Assembly (NCBI GenBank): GCA_029055875.1
Contig: JAIDCJ010000010.1
Span: forward strand, 191,473 to 255,472
Source of the DNA: Clostridia bacterium
GTDB taxonomy: Bacteria; Bacillota; Clostridia; Christensenellales; Borkfalkiaceae
Direction of reading: 5' to 3'
Length of the DNA stretch: 64,000 nucleotides
Each line of letters begins with the position of its first letter. Position 1 is the first letter of the stretch. The translations under genes were made by a program, and so were the position numbers. Below the pieces are notes generated by a model, which worked only from the letters and a program-made list of their open reading frames with translations, ran no database searches and was not told where the DNA came from. This document shows, piece by piece, positions 34,599 to 44,503 of the stretch.

Positions 34599-34940
34599 AT
34601 GGGGCTCATTGAGCAAATTGAAGCCGAGAACATGAAGCAGGAAGTTCCCAAGTTCAACGTCGGCGATACCGTAAAAGTCGGTTATCGTATTATCGAGGGC
34701 GGCAAGGAAAGAATTCAGAACTTCGAGGGTGTGGTTATCGCAAAGAAGAACGGCGGTATCCGCGAAACGTTCACCGTGCGCCGTTTATCGTTCGGCGTAG
34801 GCGTGGAGCGTTGTTTCCCCTTGCATTCCCCCAAGGTGGCATACGTCACCGTCGTACGCGAGGGCAAGGTTAGAAGAGCAAAACTCTACTATCTTCGCGG
34901 ACTTACGGGTAAAGCGGCGAAAATCAAAGAAAAGAAGTAA
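34599..34940 (+). CDS. rplS: 50S ribosomal protein L19
   Basis: A 113-aa structural protein at the 30S-50S interface. The core [32 protein letters not shown] and the C-terminal [22 protein letters not shown] are diagnostic. GGAGG precedes the ATG. Its usual neighbours rpsP, rimM and trmD are missing; it is monocistronic with a terminator. Confidence 0.98.
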   Translation: MGLIEQIEAENMKQEVPKFNVGDTVKVGYRIIEGGKERIQNFEGVVIAKKNGGIRETFTVRRLSFGVGVERCFPLHSPKVAYVTVVREGKVRRAKLYYLRGLTGKAAKIKEKK

Positions 34941-34958
34941 TTCTTCAAAGAGCGAAAG

Positions 34959-34991
34959 GCGGCAGTCAAAAGTCAATGACTGCCGCTTTTT
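34959..34991 (+). terminator. rplS terminator
   Basis: Stem GCGGCAGTC/GACTGCCGC (34959-34967 with 34978-34986) followed by TTTTTG. Confidence 0.88.
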
Positions 34992-35056
34992 GTATGCCCG
35001 AAACAAAGAATTGCGCACGGCGTTTGATTTTCGGCAATAAATATTTTCAAAAACAG

Positions 35057-35085
35057 TTTACAATTTGCCCCGAATGGGTTAGAAT
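35057..35085 (+). promoter_or_regulatory. promoter of the GT-C type gene
   Basis: TTTACA (35057-35062), 17-nt spacer, TAGAAT (35080-35085). Confidence 0.75.
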
Positions 35086-35123
35086 AAGGAAGATACCAAT
35101 ATAATAGGGAATAGTGTGTTCTT

Positions 35124-37178
35124 ATGAAAAAGTTGCAAAAGCTATCTAAATATCTGATTGCGTTTATCATTCTCGCAGTCGTGTTCTTAGGCGTCGGGCT
35201 CGGATCGCTCGGCAGCGTTGAGTCCACGGGGAAATCTTATCTTCTCATGAACGCCACAAAGGAACAGGGCGAATCCAGCGTTATCTTTAAGCTGAGCAAC
35301 CCGCAGGATAAGGACGGGAAACCTATTTACTGCTCCTTATCGCACGTCTATTTGAACGTTGCCATTCTCTATTCCCAAGAGGGGGAAGACGCGCAGATCC
35401 GCATTAACCGTGGCGCTTCGGCGAGCTCGTTCTCTACCTCTTCAAACTATCAATATACGGCGACGCTTGAAAACCTCAAGCCCGATAGCGAGCGCGACGA
35501 AAAGACGACGGCGATCGAGAACTGCCAGTATAACTGGATCGATCCGTTTGCGGAAAATCTGGAAACCGTCTATAAGCTTTCGAGCTGGATGTATTATAAG
35601 CTTACTGCACCCAAGAGCAATCTTTTAATCAACGAGGTCGTGTTCGTCGGCGAAGTGCTCCGCACGCCAAATGCGGACGGCACCTTTGGCGAGGTTGCTT
35701 CGAGCGGCGTTCCCTCGGGAGAATTCGTCGTGCTTCCCACGGAAATTTACTCGGCAACCCAGCATAATAATCAGAGTGCGGAGGACGCGAAAAAGGCGGC
35801 GGGTGCGCTCATCGACGCGCAGCATATGCCGAAGCTCTCCCAGTCTACCTACCACCGTTTTACCAAGGAAGAGATTTATACCCTTTCTTCTATTTCCGAA
35901 ATGAAAAGGGGCAACATTTACGAGGAGGGGAGCGTCTACCACGGCGACACCGTGCATAACACGTTCGGGACAAGCCTCGTTGCATTCGGCACCGTCATGT
36001 TCGGCATGAGCCCGTTCGGACTGCGTTTTATGCCCATGCTCTTCTCGTTCGGCGTACTCGTTCTCGGATTCTTCATTGCGCGGGATATGTTCAAGAGCGA
36101 TAAAGCAGGGTTTGCGTTTGCAATTCTGTACGCGCTTTCGGGGCTCTCAATCGGAATCGGGCATTTCGGTACACCGCTCATGATCGGCGTGTTCTTCTTC
36201 CTCGGCGCATTCTACGGAACTTATCGCTTCTACCGCCACGGCTTGAAGAAGAACGGTGTTTCGCTCATTCTCGGGGGACTGAGCGGGGCGGCGGCAATCT
36301 GCGTGAGCGGCGCGTACGTCATTCCCATGCTCGGCATCTGCGGATTGTTTGCGGCGGGTATGCTCAAACAACAGCGCGCACGCAAATACTATCTCGGCGC
36401 CGCAATCGAACAGGCGGAAGCGGAAGAGGCTTTGCAGCCTGCGCCCGAGGTAAGCGAAGCGCAGGAAGAAAAACCTTTGAGCGAGGCTCAGAGAAAGGTT
36501 CAAAGCGTGGCGGCAGAGTACCGCCGCAAAAATACTGCGGCTCCCGTTGCGTTCTTTGCAAGCTTAGTCGTAGGGGCAATTTTCCTCTCGCTCATCTTCC
36601 TCATTCCCACTTACTATCTGGCGGTCAAGCTGTTCGATAATCCCGCGTCGCCCTCGCTCAACTTCTTCACGCTGGGCGCGCAATTCTTCGCGGGCGGATT
36701 CGTAGGCGTAAACGGCAGTCCCAACGTATGGCTTCCCGCATACACCGTATTTACGGGCGCGGGCGAAACGTTTGCTATTACCTCAATCGTCATTAACGTG
36801 TTTGCATTCCTTGCGGGGCTTGCGGGCATTGCGTATGCAATTTGGCGCATTATTGCGCTTTGCAAGAGCGGGAAAGACTTCTATCAGAAAGCGGAATTCG
36901 TCAACCTTACTTCGCTTCTCGGCGGAATCGTCATATGCCTCGTTACTGCAATCTTTGCGAAGGGTGCGATTGCGTTCCTCCTGCTCGTCTATCTGTTTGC
37001 GTTCCTGCTTGCGGCGGAAGCCGTGCGCCACTTCACAGCGGAAAAGGGCAAGCTTGGTTCGGCGGCGAAAATCGTTTGCATCGTAGGCATTGCCTTGCTT
37101 GCGGCGTGGTTTGCGCTCACGGCAATCTTCACGTTCTCGATCCCGCTCCCCGCGTCGTTCATGAAAGCGTTTTTATAA
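35124..37178 (+). CDS. GT-C-fold membrane glycosyltransferase-like protein (PMT/GT39-like)
   Basis: A 684-aa polytopic protein with TM1 at residues 10-30, a ~250-residue extracytoplasmic region resembling a beta-sandwich, then about ten TM helices. The segment TVHNTFGTSLVAFGTVMFGMSPFGLRFMPMLF aligns with the HPPLGK-type loop of dolichyl-phosphate-mannose-dependent transferases, but the HPPLGK residues read HNTFGTS. A cytoplasmic loop near 430-475 is Glu/Ala/Pro-rich. Likely a lipid-linked sugar transferase or a divergent relative; catalytic status is uncertain. It has its own promoter and precedes comM by 9 nt. Confidence 0.6.
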   Translation: MKKLQKLSKYLIAFIILAVVFLGVGLGSLGSVESTGKSYLLMNATKEQGESSVIFKLSNPQDKDGKPIYCSLSHVYLNVAILYSQEGEDAQIRINRGASASSFSTSSNYQYTATLENLKPDSERDEKTTAIENCQYNWIDPFAENLETVYKLSSWMYYKLTAPKSNLLINEVVFVGEVLRTPNADGTFGEVASSGVPSGEFVVLPTEIYSATQHNNQSAEDAKKAAGALIDAQHMPKLSQSTYHRFTKEEIYTLSSISEMKRGNIYEEGSVYHGDTVHNTFGTSLVAFGTVMFGMSPFGLRFMPMLFSFGVLVLGFFIARDMFKSDKAGFAFAILYALSGLSIGIGHFGTPLMIGVFFFLGAFYGTYRFYRHGLKKNGVSLILGGLSGAAAICVSGAYVIPMLGICGLFAAGMLKQQRARKYYLGAAIEQAEAEEALQPAPEVSEAQEEKPLSEAQRKVQSVAAEYRRKNTAAPVAFFASLVVGAIFLSLIFLIPTYYLAVKLFDNPASPSLNFFTLGAQFFAGGFVGVNGSPNVWLPAYTVFTGAGETFAITSIVINVFAFLAGLAGIAYAIWRIIALCKSGKDFYQKAEFVNLTSLLGGIVICLVTAIFAKGAIAFLLLVYLFAFLLAAEAVRHFTAEKGKLGSAAKIVCIVGIALLAAWFALTAIFTFSIPLPASFMKAFL

Positions 37179-37187
37179 GGTATAACT

Positions 37188-38711
37188 ATGGTATCTAAAA
37201 TTATCTGCTATACGCTCAGCGGACTCGACGGCGTGCCCGTGGAAGTGGAAGCAGACGTCAACAAGGGAATCCCGCAGTACGAAATGGTGGGACTTCCCGA
37301 TACGGCGGTAAAGGAGAGCAAGGAGCGCGTGCGCTCGGCCTTGAAGAACAGCGGTCTCCTTTTCCCCGTCAATAAAATAACCGTAAACTTTGCGCCCGCC
37401 GATATCCGGAAGGAGGGCGCGTCGTTTGACTTGGCGGTTGCAATCAGCCTCTTAAAGGCGAGCGAACAGCTCGTCGGCGCGGACGTTACGGACGTCGTCT
37501 TTTTGGGTGAGCTTGCGCTCAGCGGCGAGCTGCGTCCCGTTTCGGGATTACTTCCCATTCTCATTTCCGCAAAGGGGCACGGCTATTCCAAATTTATTAT
37601 TCCCGCGGCAAACGCAAAGGAAGCGGGCTTTATGGGCGGAGCGGAAATCTATCCCGCCCGTTCGCTTTCGGAGGTCGTAAAACACCTTTTGGGCACGGCG
37701 GAAATTGCGCCGCTTCAAACGGAAGCGTTTACCCTTTCCGAGGGCAAGGCGGGCTCAGCCGATTTGAAGTTTGTAAAGGGCCAGCCCGTCGCGCGGCGTG
37801 CCTTAGAGATTGCGGTTGCGGGCGGACATAATTTGTTAATGGTGGGCCCGCCCGGTGCGGGCAAGACCATGCTCGCGCGGTGCATTCCCTCCGTCATGCC
37901 CGATTTAACTTTTGAAGAGGCGCTTGAAATTACTAAGATACATTCGGTGGCGGGTACGCTCGGCGAAGAGGGAATCGTAAGCGTTCGTCCCTTCCGCACC
38001 CCGCACCATACGGCAACCACCGTATCTATGTGTGGCGGCGGGAACCGTGCCGTCCACCCCGGTGAAATATCTTTGGCGCACGGCGGCGTTTTGTTTTTGG
38101 ACGAGCTTCCCGAGTACAACCGTTCGACGTTGGAAGCGCTCCGTCAGCCCTTAGAGGACGGAAAAATTACCGTTTCGCGTGCGGGCGGAACTTATACGTA
38201 TCCCTCGCGGTTTATGCTCTGCGCGAGTATGAACCCCTGTCCGTGCGGGAACTACGGCTCCGTGGAGCGAACCTGCACCTGTACGCCTGCGGAAATCCGT
38301 AACTACCGCAGAAAGATTTCGGGGCCGCTACTCGACCGTATCGATTTGCAGGTGGAAGTGGATAACGTTTCTTACGACGAGCTCACTTCTAATCTGGAAG
38401 GGGAGAGCTCGCAAAAAGTTAAGGAGCGGGTGAACGCCGCAAGGCGCATTCAGCATTCGCGTTTCGAGGGTTGTGCGATACATACCAACGCCGAAATGGG
38501 CGAGAAGGAGCTTTCAAATTATTGTGTACTCTCCGCGGAAGGCGACGGGATCTTACGCTCCGCGTTTGAGAAAATGCACCTCTCTGCGCGGGCGCGCGCG
38601 CGTATTATGAAGGTTGCGCGGACGATTGCCGATCTCGATTTTAGCGAAGAGATTTTACCAAAGCACGTTTACGAAGCGGTATCCTACCGCATTTTCGATA
38701 AAATGGACTAA
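37188..38711 (+). CDS. comM: YifB/ComM Mg-chelatase-like AAA+ ATPase
   Basis: A 507-aa AAA+ helicase-type protein that in naturally competent bacteria promotes branch migration during uptake of DNA. It has the N-terminal Lon-protease-like ChlI domain (residues 20-140), Walker A GPPGAGKT (about 219-226), Walker B VLFLDELPE, the CSMNPCPCG-type region and the C-terminal ChlI domain. dprA follows 3 nt later, a common pairing that links both to DNA processing. Confidence 0.94.
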   Translation: MVSKIICYTLSGLDGVPVEVEADVNKGIPQYEMVGLPDTAVKESKERVRSALKNSGLLFPVNKITVNFAPADIRKEGASFDLAVAISLLKASEQLVGADVTDVVFLGELALSGELRPVSGLLPILISAKGHGYSKFIIPAANAKEAGFMGGAEIYPARSLSEVVKHLLGTAEIAPLQTEAFTLSEGKAGSADLKFVKGQPVARRALEIAVAGGHNLLMVGPPGAGKTMLARCIPSVMPDLTFEEALEITKIHSVAGTLGEEGIVSVRPFRTPHHTATTVSMCGGGNRAVHPGEISLAHGGVLFLDELPEYNRSTLEALRQPLEDGKITVSRAGGTYTYPSRFMLCASMNPCPCGNYGSVERTCTCTPAEIRNYRRKISGPLLDRIDLQVEVDNVSYDELTSNLEGESSQKVKERVNAARRIQHSRFEGCAIHTNAEMGEKELSNYCVLSAEGDGILRSAFEKMHLSARARARIMKVARTIADLDFSEEILPKHVYEAVSYRIFDKMD

Positions 38712-38714
38712 CCT

Positions 38715-39782
38715 ATGACGGAAACCGAGAGAGCACTTTTATGGCTTGCGGCGTGTACGCCGCTCGACTACCGCGAACGCGTAACGCTGCTGCACGCGGC
38801 AAAGCACCCCGTAGCTCTTTTTAACGAATTTGAAAAATTTTCAAATTTGGTACTAAAAGGGGGTAGAAACGGGGTATATAATAGCGACAGGCCTGCGCGC
38901 GAGCGGGAAACGGACGAGGTAATTGCCCGTCTGAAAGCGAAAAACCGTTTCGCCGTTACCTACGTAAGCGAGGACTATCCCGCTTCCGTGAAAGCGATAC
39001 CAGACGCACCGCTCGTGCTCTTCGGCGAGGGCAACCGCGAGCTATTAAAAAAGGAAAAGTTTTGTATCGTCGGCTCGCGCATCACGCCCCCTTGGGCGGA
39101 AAAGGCGGGCAAAAAGATTGCGGGCGAGCTTACGGAAAAGTTCGTTATCGTAACGGGACTTGCCGAGGGCGGCGACAGCGCGGCCATTGCGGGCGCGTTG
39201 GAGAGCGGAAAGCTCATTTGCGTTTCTCCCTGCGGGCTTGACGAATGCTATCCCGCATCTCACGCGCACCTCAAAAGACAAGTGAAAGAAAAGGGGTTGC
39301 TTCTCTCCGAATTTCCGTTCGGTGAGAAGGTGCAAAAGGGTTTCTTCCATGCACGCAACCGTATTTTAGCGGCACTTTCCGAGGGCGTGCTTATCATCTC
39401 GGCAGGGCTCAAAAGCGGAACCATTATTACCGCAAGCCGCGCGTTTGACTACGGCAGAGATTTGTTCGTGTTCCCGTACAACCTCGGCGTGAAGCAGGGC
39501 GAGGGCTGTAACGAGCTCATTAAAAAGGGCGCGTATATTGCAACGGACGTGGACGATATCTTTTTTCAGTACGGTTTCGCTCCGTCGAAAAAGCAACCGC
39601 CTACGCTCAGCGCAGAGGAAGCGCGCATTATGGAAGTGCTCTCTGAAAACGGAGAGCTGCACGCGGCGGTAATTGCCGAAAAAACAAACTTGCAAATATA
39701 CGAGGCGGCGGCAACGCTCTCCTCGCTTGAAATAAAAGGGCTCGTCACAAAGTCGGGCGGAAACAAATATTCCGCAATATAA
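38715..39782 (+). CDS. dprA: DNA-processing protein DprA
   Basis: A 355-aa protein loading RecA on incoming single-stranded DNA. The Rossmann-like core is clear: FCIVGSR near residue 117, VTGLAEGGDSAAIAGAL, FPFGEKVQKGFFHARNRILAALSEGVLII, and a C-terminal winged-helix domain after residue 295. Residues 38-60 are coded by an unusually AT-rich stretch with a perfect 21-nt palindrome (38827-38847). The gene lies 3 nt after comM and 8 nt before topA. Confidence 0.93.
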   Translation: MTETERALLWLAACTPLDYRERVTLLHAAKHPVALFNEFEKFSNLVLKGGRNGVYNSDRPARERETDEVIARLKAKNRFAVTYVSEDYPASVKAIPDAPLVLFGEGNRELLKKEKFCIVGSRITPPWAEKAGKKIAGELTEKFVIVTGLAEGGDSAAIAGALESGKLICVSPCGLDECYPASHAHLKRQVKEKGLLLSEFPFGEKVQKGFFHARNRILAALSEGVLIISAGLKSGTIITASRAFDYGRDLFVFPYNLGVKQGEGCNELIKKGAYIATDVDDIFFQYGFAPSKKQPPTLSAEEARIMEVLSENGELHAAVIAEKTNLQIYEAAATLSSLEIKGLVTKSGGNKYSAI

Positions 39783-39790
39783 GGAGCAGT

Positions 39791-42013
39791 ATGGATTTAA
39801 TTATCGTGGAGTCACCTTCCAAGGCAAAGACAATTTCAAAGTACTTAAAGGGGAAGTATCGGGTAGACGCTTCGGGCGGACATATCCGCGACCTTCCGCA
39901 AAAGACGCTCGGCGTTTCAATCGATAAAAACTTCGAGCCCAAATACGTCACTTCCCCCGGCAAGGAGGAAGTAATCGGCCGTTTGACGGAAGCCGCAAAA
40001 AAAGCGGATAAAGTGTATCTCGCAACCGACCCCGACCGCGAAGGCGAAGCGATTTCCTGGCACCTGCAAAGCGTTTTGGGACTTTCCGAGGACGGCGAGA
40101 ACCGTATCGAGTTCAACGAAATTTCTCCGAGGGCGGTGCAAAATGCGCTCGAACATCCGCGCAAAATCAACTATAATCTCGTGGACGCACAGCAGGCGCG
40201 CCGCGTGATGGATAGGCTGGTGGGCTACAAGCTCTCGCCCCTTCTCAATAATAAAATTCAGAGCGGGCTCTCCGCGGGACGCGTGCAGTCGGTTGCGCTG
40301 CGACTCGTGGTGGATAGAGAGCGCGAAATTCTCGCATTCGTGCCCGAAGAGTACTGGAACGTGACGGCGGAGCTTCAGGACGGCGAAAAGAAGTTTTCTC
40401 CCTTCAAGGCCGCGCTCGAAAAGAAGAACGGCAAGAAGTTCAAAATCTCGAATAAGGAAGAAGCGGACGAAACGCTTGCGGCACTCGGCGCGGGGAGCTA
40501 CTCGGTAGCTTCGGTCAAGAAGTCCGTCACCAAATCGCACGCGCCCGCACCCTTCACAACGAGCACCCTGCAACAGGACGCTTCCAATAAGCTTGGGCTT
40601 ACCGCGCCCGAAACTATGCTCATGGCGCAGCACCTTTACGAAGGTATGGACGTTGAGGGCGGCGAGCATATCGCGTTCGTCACCTATATCAGAACGGACT
40701 CCACCCGCGTTTCTTCCGAGGCGCAGGCAATGGCAAAGGAATATATCGAGAGCCGTTACGGGAAAGAGTACTATCCCGAAAAGCCCAACTTCTACGCCTC
40801 CAAAAAGGGCGCGCAGGACGCGCACGAGGCAATTCGTCCCATCGACCTTGCGCGTACGCCCGAGTCGGTGAAGAAGATGCTCGATAAGAAGCACTTCAAT
40901 GTTTACAAGCTCATTTACGAACGCTTCGTGGCGTCGCAGATGAGCGAGGCGCAGTACGACTCCATGCAGTTTGAGGTGGCAAACGGCGAATACGGCTTTA
41001 AGGCGAGCGGCAAATCGCTCAAATTCGCGGGCTATACCGCCGTGTATCAGGAAACCAAAAAGGACGACGAGGAAGAGACGAAGGGCCTCCTTCCCCCGCT
41101 TGAAGAGGGCGACGGACTTTCCTGCCTTGCATTGAAGCCCGAACAGAAATTCACCAAGCCCCCCGTGCGCTATACCGACGCTTCGCTCGTAAAGGCCATG
41201 GAAGATAAGGGGATAGGCCGTCCCTCTACTTACGCGTCTATCATCTCCGTTTTGAACAAGCGCAGATACGTTGAAAAAGACGGAAAATACATGAAGCCCA
41301 CCGACGTTGCGTTCCGCATTACCGATTTGTTAATGCACTACTTTACCGATATTATGGACGTCGGCTTTACGGCGAGCATGGAAGAAAAGCTCGACGAAAT
41401 CGAAGAGGGCGGTAAGGACTGGCATTCCATTATCGGCGATTTCTATCCGCCGTTCGAGGAAAAGCTCCGCTTTGCGAATACGGACGGAAACGAGGAAACG
41501 GATATCCTCTGCGAAAAGTGCGGCTCCCGCATGATTCGTAAAACCAACAAATACGGCAAATACCTTGCCTGCTCCAACTACCCGAAATGCTCGAATATCG
41601 TGGGCGAAGAGGGGCCCGAAATTACCGATACGCCGTGCCCCAAGTGCGGCGAGCTCATGATCGTGAGAATGGGCAAATTCGGTAAATTCCTGTCCTGCCC
41701 CAACTATCCCGAATGCAAATCGACTTTGCCCTACGGCGAGAAGAAAGAGGACGTTTTGGAGGGCATCTGCCCCGAGTGCGGCAAGCCCGCTAAGAGGCTC
41801 CGCTCCAAGAAGGGAAAAATCTACTACGGGTGCAGCGGCTATCCCGAATGCAAGTTCATGAGCTGGGATATCCCCACGGGCGAGAAATGCCCCGAGTGCA
41901 AGAGCCCCATTGTGAAAACGCCCAAGGGCAGAGTGAAGTGCTCGAATAAGGACTGCCGCTATCAGCCCCCTCAGCCGCCGCAGGAAGAAAACAAGCAGGA
42001 ACAGCATGATTAA
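39791..42013 (+). CDS. topA: DNA topoisomerase I
   Basis: A 740-aa type IA topoisomerase that relaxes negative supercoils. TOPRIM motifs (IVESPSKAKTISKYL, ATDPDREGEAISWHL) and the active-site tyrosine in TYIRTDSTR (about Y299) are present. The C-terminus has four C4 zinc ribbons (from about residues 575, 615, 655 and 700), ending in a basic/Gln tail. AAGGAG precedes the ATG. It overlaps trmFO by 8 nt. Confidence 0.98.
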   Translation: MDLIIVESPSKAKTISKYLKGKYRVDASGGHIRDLPQKTLGVSIDKNFEPKYVTSPGKEEVIGRLTEAAKKADKVYLATDPDREGEAISWHLQSVLGLSEDGENRIEFNEISPRAVQNALEHPRKINYNLVDAQQARRVMDRLVGYKLSPLLNNKIQSGLSAGRVQSVALRLVVDREREILAFVPEEYWNVTAELQDGEKKFSPFKAALEKKNGKKFKISNKEEADETLAALGAGSYSVASVKKSVTKSHAPAPFTTSTLQQDASNKLGLTAPETMLMAQHLYEGMDVEGGEHIAFVTYIRTDSTRVSSEAQAMAKEYIESRYGKEYYPEKPNFYASKKGAQDAHEAIRPIDLARTPESVKKMLDKKHFNVYKLIYERFVASQMSEAQYDSMQFEVANGEYGFKASGKSLKFAGYTAVYQETKKDDEEETKGLLPPLEEGDGLSCLALKPEQKFTKPPVRYTDASLVKAMEDKGIGRPSTYASIISVLNKRRYVEKDGKYMKPTDVAFRITDLLMHYFTDIMDVGFTASMEEKLDEIEEGGKDWHSIIGDFYPPFEEKLRFANTDGNEETDILCEKCGSRMIRKTNKYGKYLACSNYPKCSNIVGEEGPEITDTPCPKCGELMIVRMGKFGKFLSCPNYPECKSTLPYGEKKEDVLEGICPECGKPAKRLRSKKGKIYYGCSGYPECKFMSWDIPTGEKCPECKSPIVKTPKGRVKCSNKDCRYQPPQPPQEENKQEQHD

Positions 42014-43289
42014 AATTATCGGCGCGGGGCTTGGCGGAAGCGAGGCGGCGTACTATCTGGCGAAACGCGGCGTAGAGGTCGAGCTCGTGGATATGAAGCC
42101 CGAAAAGCGCACCCCTGCGCATAGCTCAAACGGCTTTGCCGAGCTCGTTTGTTCCAATTCCTTAAAGAGCAGCGATATCTACGGTAATGCCTGCGGACTT
42201 TTGAAAGAAGAGCTTCGCATTTTAGGCTCGCTCACTATGGAAGCGGCGGAAAAAACCAAGGTTCCCGCGGGCGGTGCCTTAGCCGTCGATCGGGACAAGT
42301 TTTCCGATTATATCACGGAAAAGCTTCGCGCAGAGAAAAATATTCGTATCGTCTGCCGCGAGGAAGAGGAGCTGCCGAAAAGCGGAATCGTTGCAACGGG
42401 CCCGCTCACGGCGGGAGCGCTGTACGAGGCAATCGAAAAAAGGTTCGGCGGTTCGCTGCATTTTTACGACGCGACCGCGCCCGTCGTTTCGGCGGACAGT
42501 ATCGACTATTCAAAGACCTTTTCCATGAGCCGCTACGGCAAGGGCGAGGGAGATTATATCAACTGCCCGCTCACGAAAGAGGAATATTATCATTTTATAG
42601 ACGAGCTTCTCGGCGCGGAGAAGGTAGAGCTTCACGCGTTTGAAAAGCGGGAAATCTTCGAGGGCTGTATGCCCGTTGAGGTCATGGCGTCGCGCGGGAA
42701 GGATACCCTGCGCTTCGGTATGCTCAAATCCGTGGGGCTGGAGTTCGAGGGCGTGCGCCCCTACGCCGTATTACAGCTTCGGCGCGAGAACGAGGCGGGC
42801 ACCTCTTACGGGCTCGTCGGGTTTCAGACCAACCTCAAATTCGGCGAGCAAAAGCGCGTGTTCTCACTCATTCCTGCCCTCAAAAATGCGGAGTTCGAGC
42901 GTTACGGCGTGATGCACCGCAATACCTATTTGCAGTCGCCCGAAGTGCTTCAAGCGGATTTCTCGGTAAAGCAAAACCCCGACTTATTCTTTGCGGGGCA
43001 GATTACTGGGGTAGAGGGCTACGTTGAAAGTGCCATGAGCGGACTACTCGCGGGGATTCACGCCTATCGGCGGCTTTGCGGGAAGGAGACTATCGTCCCA
43101 GAAGATACCTGCGTTTGCGGCGCGCTCTCGCGCTACGTTGCAACGCATAGCGGGCACTTCGAGCCTATGAATGCAAACTACGGGATCCTGCGTGCGGGCT
43201 TTGAAACCGTGCGCGATAAAAAAGAAAAGAAACGATTATTAAGTGAACGGGCATTACAAGAAATAATCCGTTTTCAGGAGGAATTATAA
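42006..43289 (+). CDS. trmFO: folate-dependent tRNA (uracil-54-C5)-methyltransferase TrmFO
   Basis: A 427-aa FAD and methylene-THF enzyme forming ribothymidine at tRNA position 54. The FAD loop GAGLGGSEAAYYLAKRG (6-22), the AHSSNGFAELVCSNSLKSSD segment and GQITGVEGYVESAMSGLLAG are family hallmarks. It begins inside topA and ends directly before hslV. The xerC gene often found next is missing. Confidence 0.97.
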   Translation: MIKIIGAGLGGSEAAYYLAKRGVEVELVDMKPEKRTPAHSSNGFAELVCSNSLKSSDIYGNACGLLKEELRILGSLTMEAAEKTKVPAGGALAVDRDKFSDYITEKLRAEKNIRIVCREEEELPKSGIVATGPLTAGALYEAIEKRFGGSLHFYDATAPVVSADSIDYSKTFSMSRYGKGEGDYINCPLTKEEYYHFIDELLGAEKVELHAFEKREIFEGCMPVEVMASRGKDTLRFGMLKSVGLEFEGVRPYAVLQLRRENEAGTSYGLVGFQTNLKFGEQKRVFSLIPALKNAEFERYGVMHRNTYLQSPEVLQADFSVKQNPDLFFAGQITGVEGYVESAMSGLLAGIHAYRRLCGKETIVPEDTCVCGALSRYVATHSGHFEPMNANYGILRAGFETVRDKKEKKRLLSERALQEIIRFQEEL

Positions 43290-43823
43290 ATGGAATTTCG
43301 CGGAACTACCATTTGCGCCGTCAAGAAGAACGGCGTAACGGCAATCGCAGGCGACGGACAGGTTACCATGGGCGAGTCTGTCGTATTCAAAAATACGGCA
43401 ATCAAGGTACGCCGCATTTACGGCGGCAAGGTCATTTTAGGCTTTGCGGGCTCGGTAACGGATGCGTTCTCGCTCTCGGAGCGGTTCGAGGGAATGCTCA
43501 ATAAATTCGCGGGCAACCTCATGCGCTCGGCGGTGGAGCTTGCAGATTTGTGGCGGTCGGATAAAATCGGCAGAAAGCTGGACGCCATGATGATTACGGC
43601 GGATAAGGATACGCTTTTAATTCTCTCGGGCACGGGCGAAGTCATCGAGCCCGACGAGGGCATTTGCGCAATCGGCAGCGGCGGGAACTACGCGCTCGCG
43701 GCGGCGCGTGCACTCGCGCAGAATACCAAATATTCCGCCGAGGAAATTGCGAAAAAGTCGCTGAAAATCGCAAGCGAAATCTGCGTCTATACGAACGACC
43801 ATATCATCTGCGAGACGATATAA
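43290..43823 (+). CDS. hslV: HslV (ClpQ) proteasome-like peptidase
   Basis: Threonine peptidase of the HslVU chambered protease, 177 aa. The catalytic Thr follows the short pro-sequence MEFRG (T6 in [10 protein letters not shown]), so five residues must be removed. Other hallmarks are GDGQVTMG and the [11 protein letters not shown] turn. AGGAGG lies before the ATG, overlapping the trmFO end. Unlike the usual order, a membrane-protein gene separates it from hslU. Confidence 0.97.
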   Translation: MEFRGTTICAVKKNGVTAIAGDGQVTMGESVVFKNTAIKVRRIYGGKVILGFAGSVTDAFSLSERFEGMLNKFAGNLMRSAVELADLWRSDKIGRKLDAMMITADKDTLLILSGTGEVIEPDEGICAIGSGGNYALAAARALAQNTKYSAEEIAKKSLKIASEICVYTNDHIICETI

Positions 43824-43845
43824 GCCTATTTACGGGAGCCTTGAA

Positions 43846-44481
43846 ATGCAACCAAAGAGATTCGCGGCGCGCTATGAAAAAGAGACGACTGCGTTCCTGT
43901 TTTTGATTTTAATCTTCACGGGACTGCCGCTTGTTTTATTCGGCATTTCCATGATGGCGGAAAGCGGGAACATGAGCTTTACCTTACAAATGTGGGGGTG
44001 GCTGTGTCTTTTTATCATTCCCGCGTTCCTCTTGTTAGACGCGTTTTACGCACTCTATCATTCGGAAACGGTTGCGTTCAAAGAGGACGCTCTCGTTCGG
44101 TATCGGACGGTTTTCTCGAAAAAGGGAACGGAAATTGCTTACAGCGATATCACCCAATGCGTCGCTTCCAACGGGCTTTGGTATCATCAGGGCTCCTATC
44201 GCCGCGGAAGAAAGGTTTATCTTTTTAGCAGAAGCGTTTTGGTGAAGAAGCTCGATTTGAATAGCAAACTGGTTTTGGAGCTGTACACGCGGCTGGGAGA
44301 GAAAAAGTTCAAGGTCATAGGGGACAACCGTCATACGAAAACGATCGATAAATTTTTTAATATCGTTTTCAGCGAATTATCCTATGAACAACAGTTGGTA
44401 CTCACAAAGCGGTACTGCCATTTGACGAAGTCCGAAGAACAGGACGGAGAAGAATTGCTCAGGCAAAAGAAAGCATTGTAG
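43846..44481 (+). CDS. two-TM membrane protein with PH-like domain, inserted between hslV and hslU
   Basis: A 211-aa protein with two TM helices (about 16-38 and 48-68) and a cytoplasmic beta-rich domain (75-170) of bacterial PH/YdbT-like appearance: KEDALVRYRTVF, EIAYSDITQC, KVYLFSRSVLV. The C-tail is charged. I do not recognise a named family. It lies 22 nt after hslV and 22 nt before hslU in the same direction, so it probably shares their transcript; the codon style matches its neighbours only partly. Confidence 0.7.
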   Translation: MQPKRFAARYEKETTAFLFLILIFTGLPLVLFGISMMAESGNMSFTLQMWGWLCLFIIPAFLLLDAFYALYHSETVAFKEDALVRYRTVFSKKGTEIAYSDITQCVASNGLWYHQGSYRRGRKVYLFSRSVLVKKLDLNSKLVLELYTRLGEKKFKVIGDNRHTKTIDKFFNIVFSELSYEQQLVLTKRYCHLTKSEEQDGEELLRQKKAL

Positions 44482-44503
44482 CGGCAAAGAATAAGGAGAA
44501 GAT

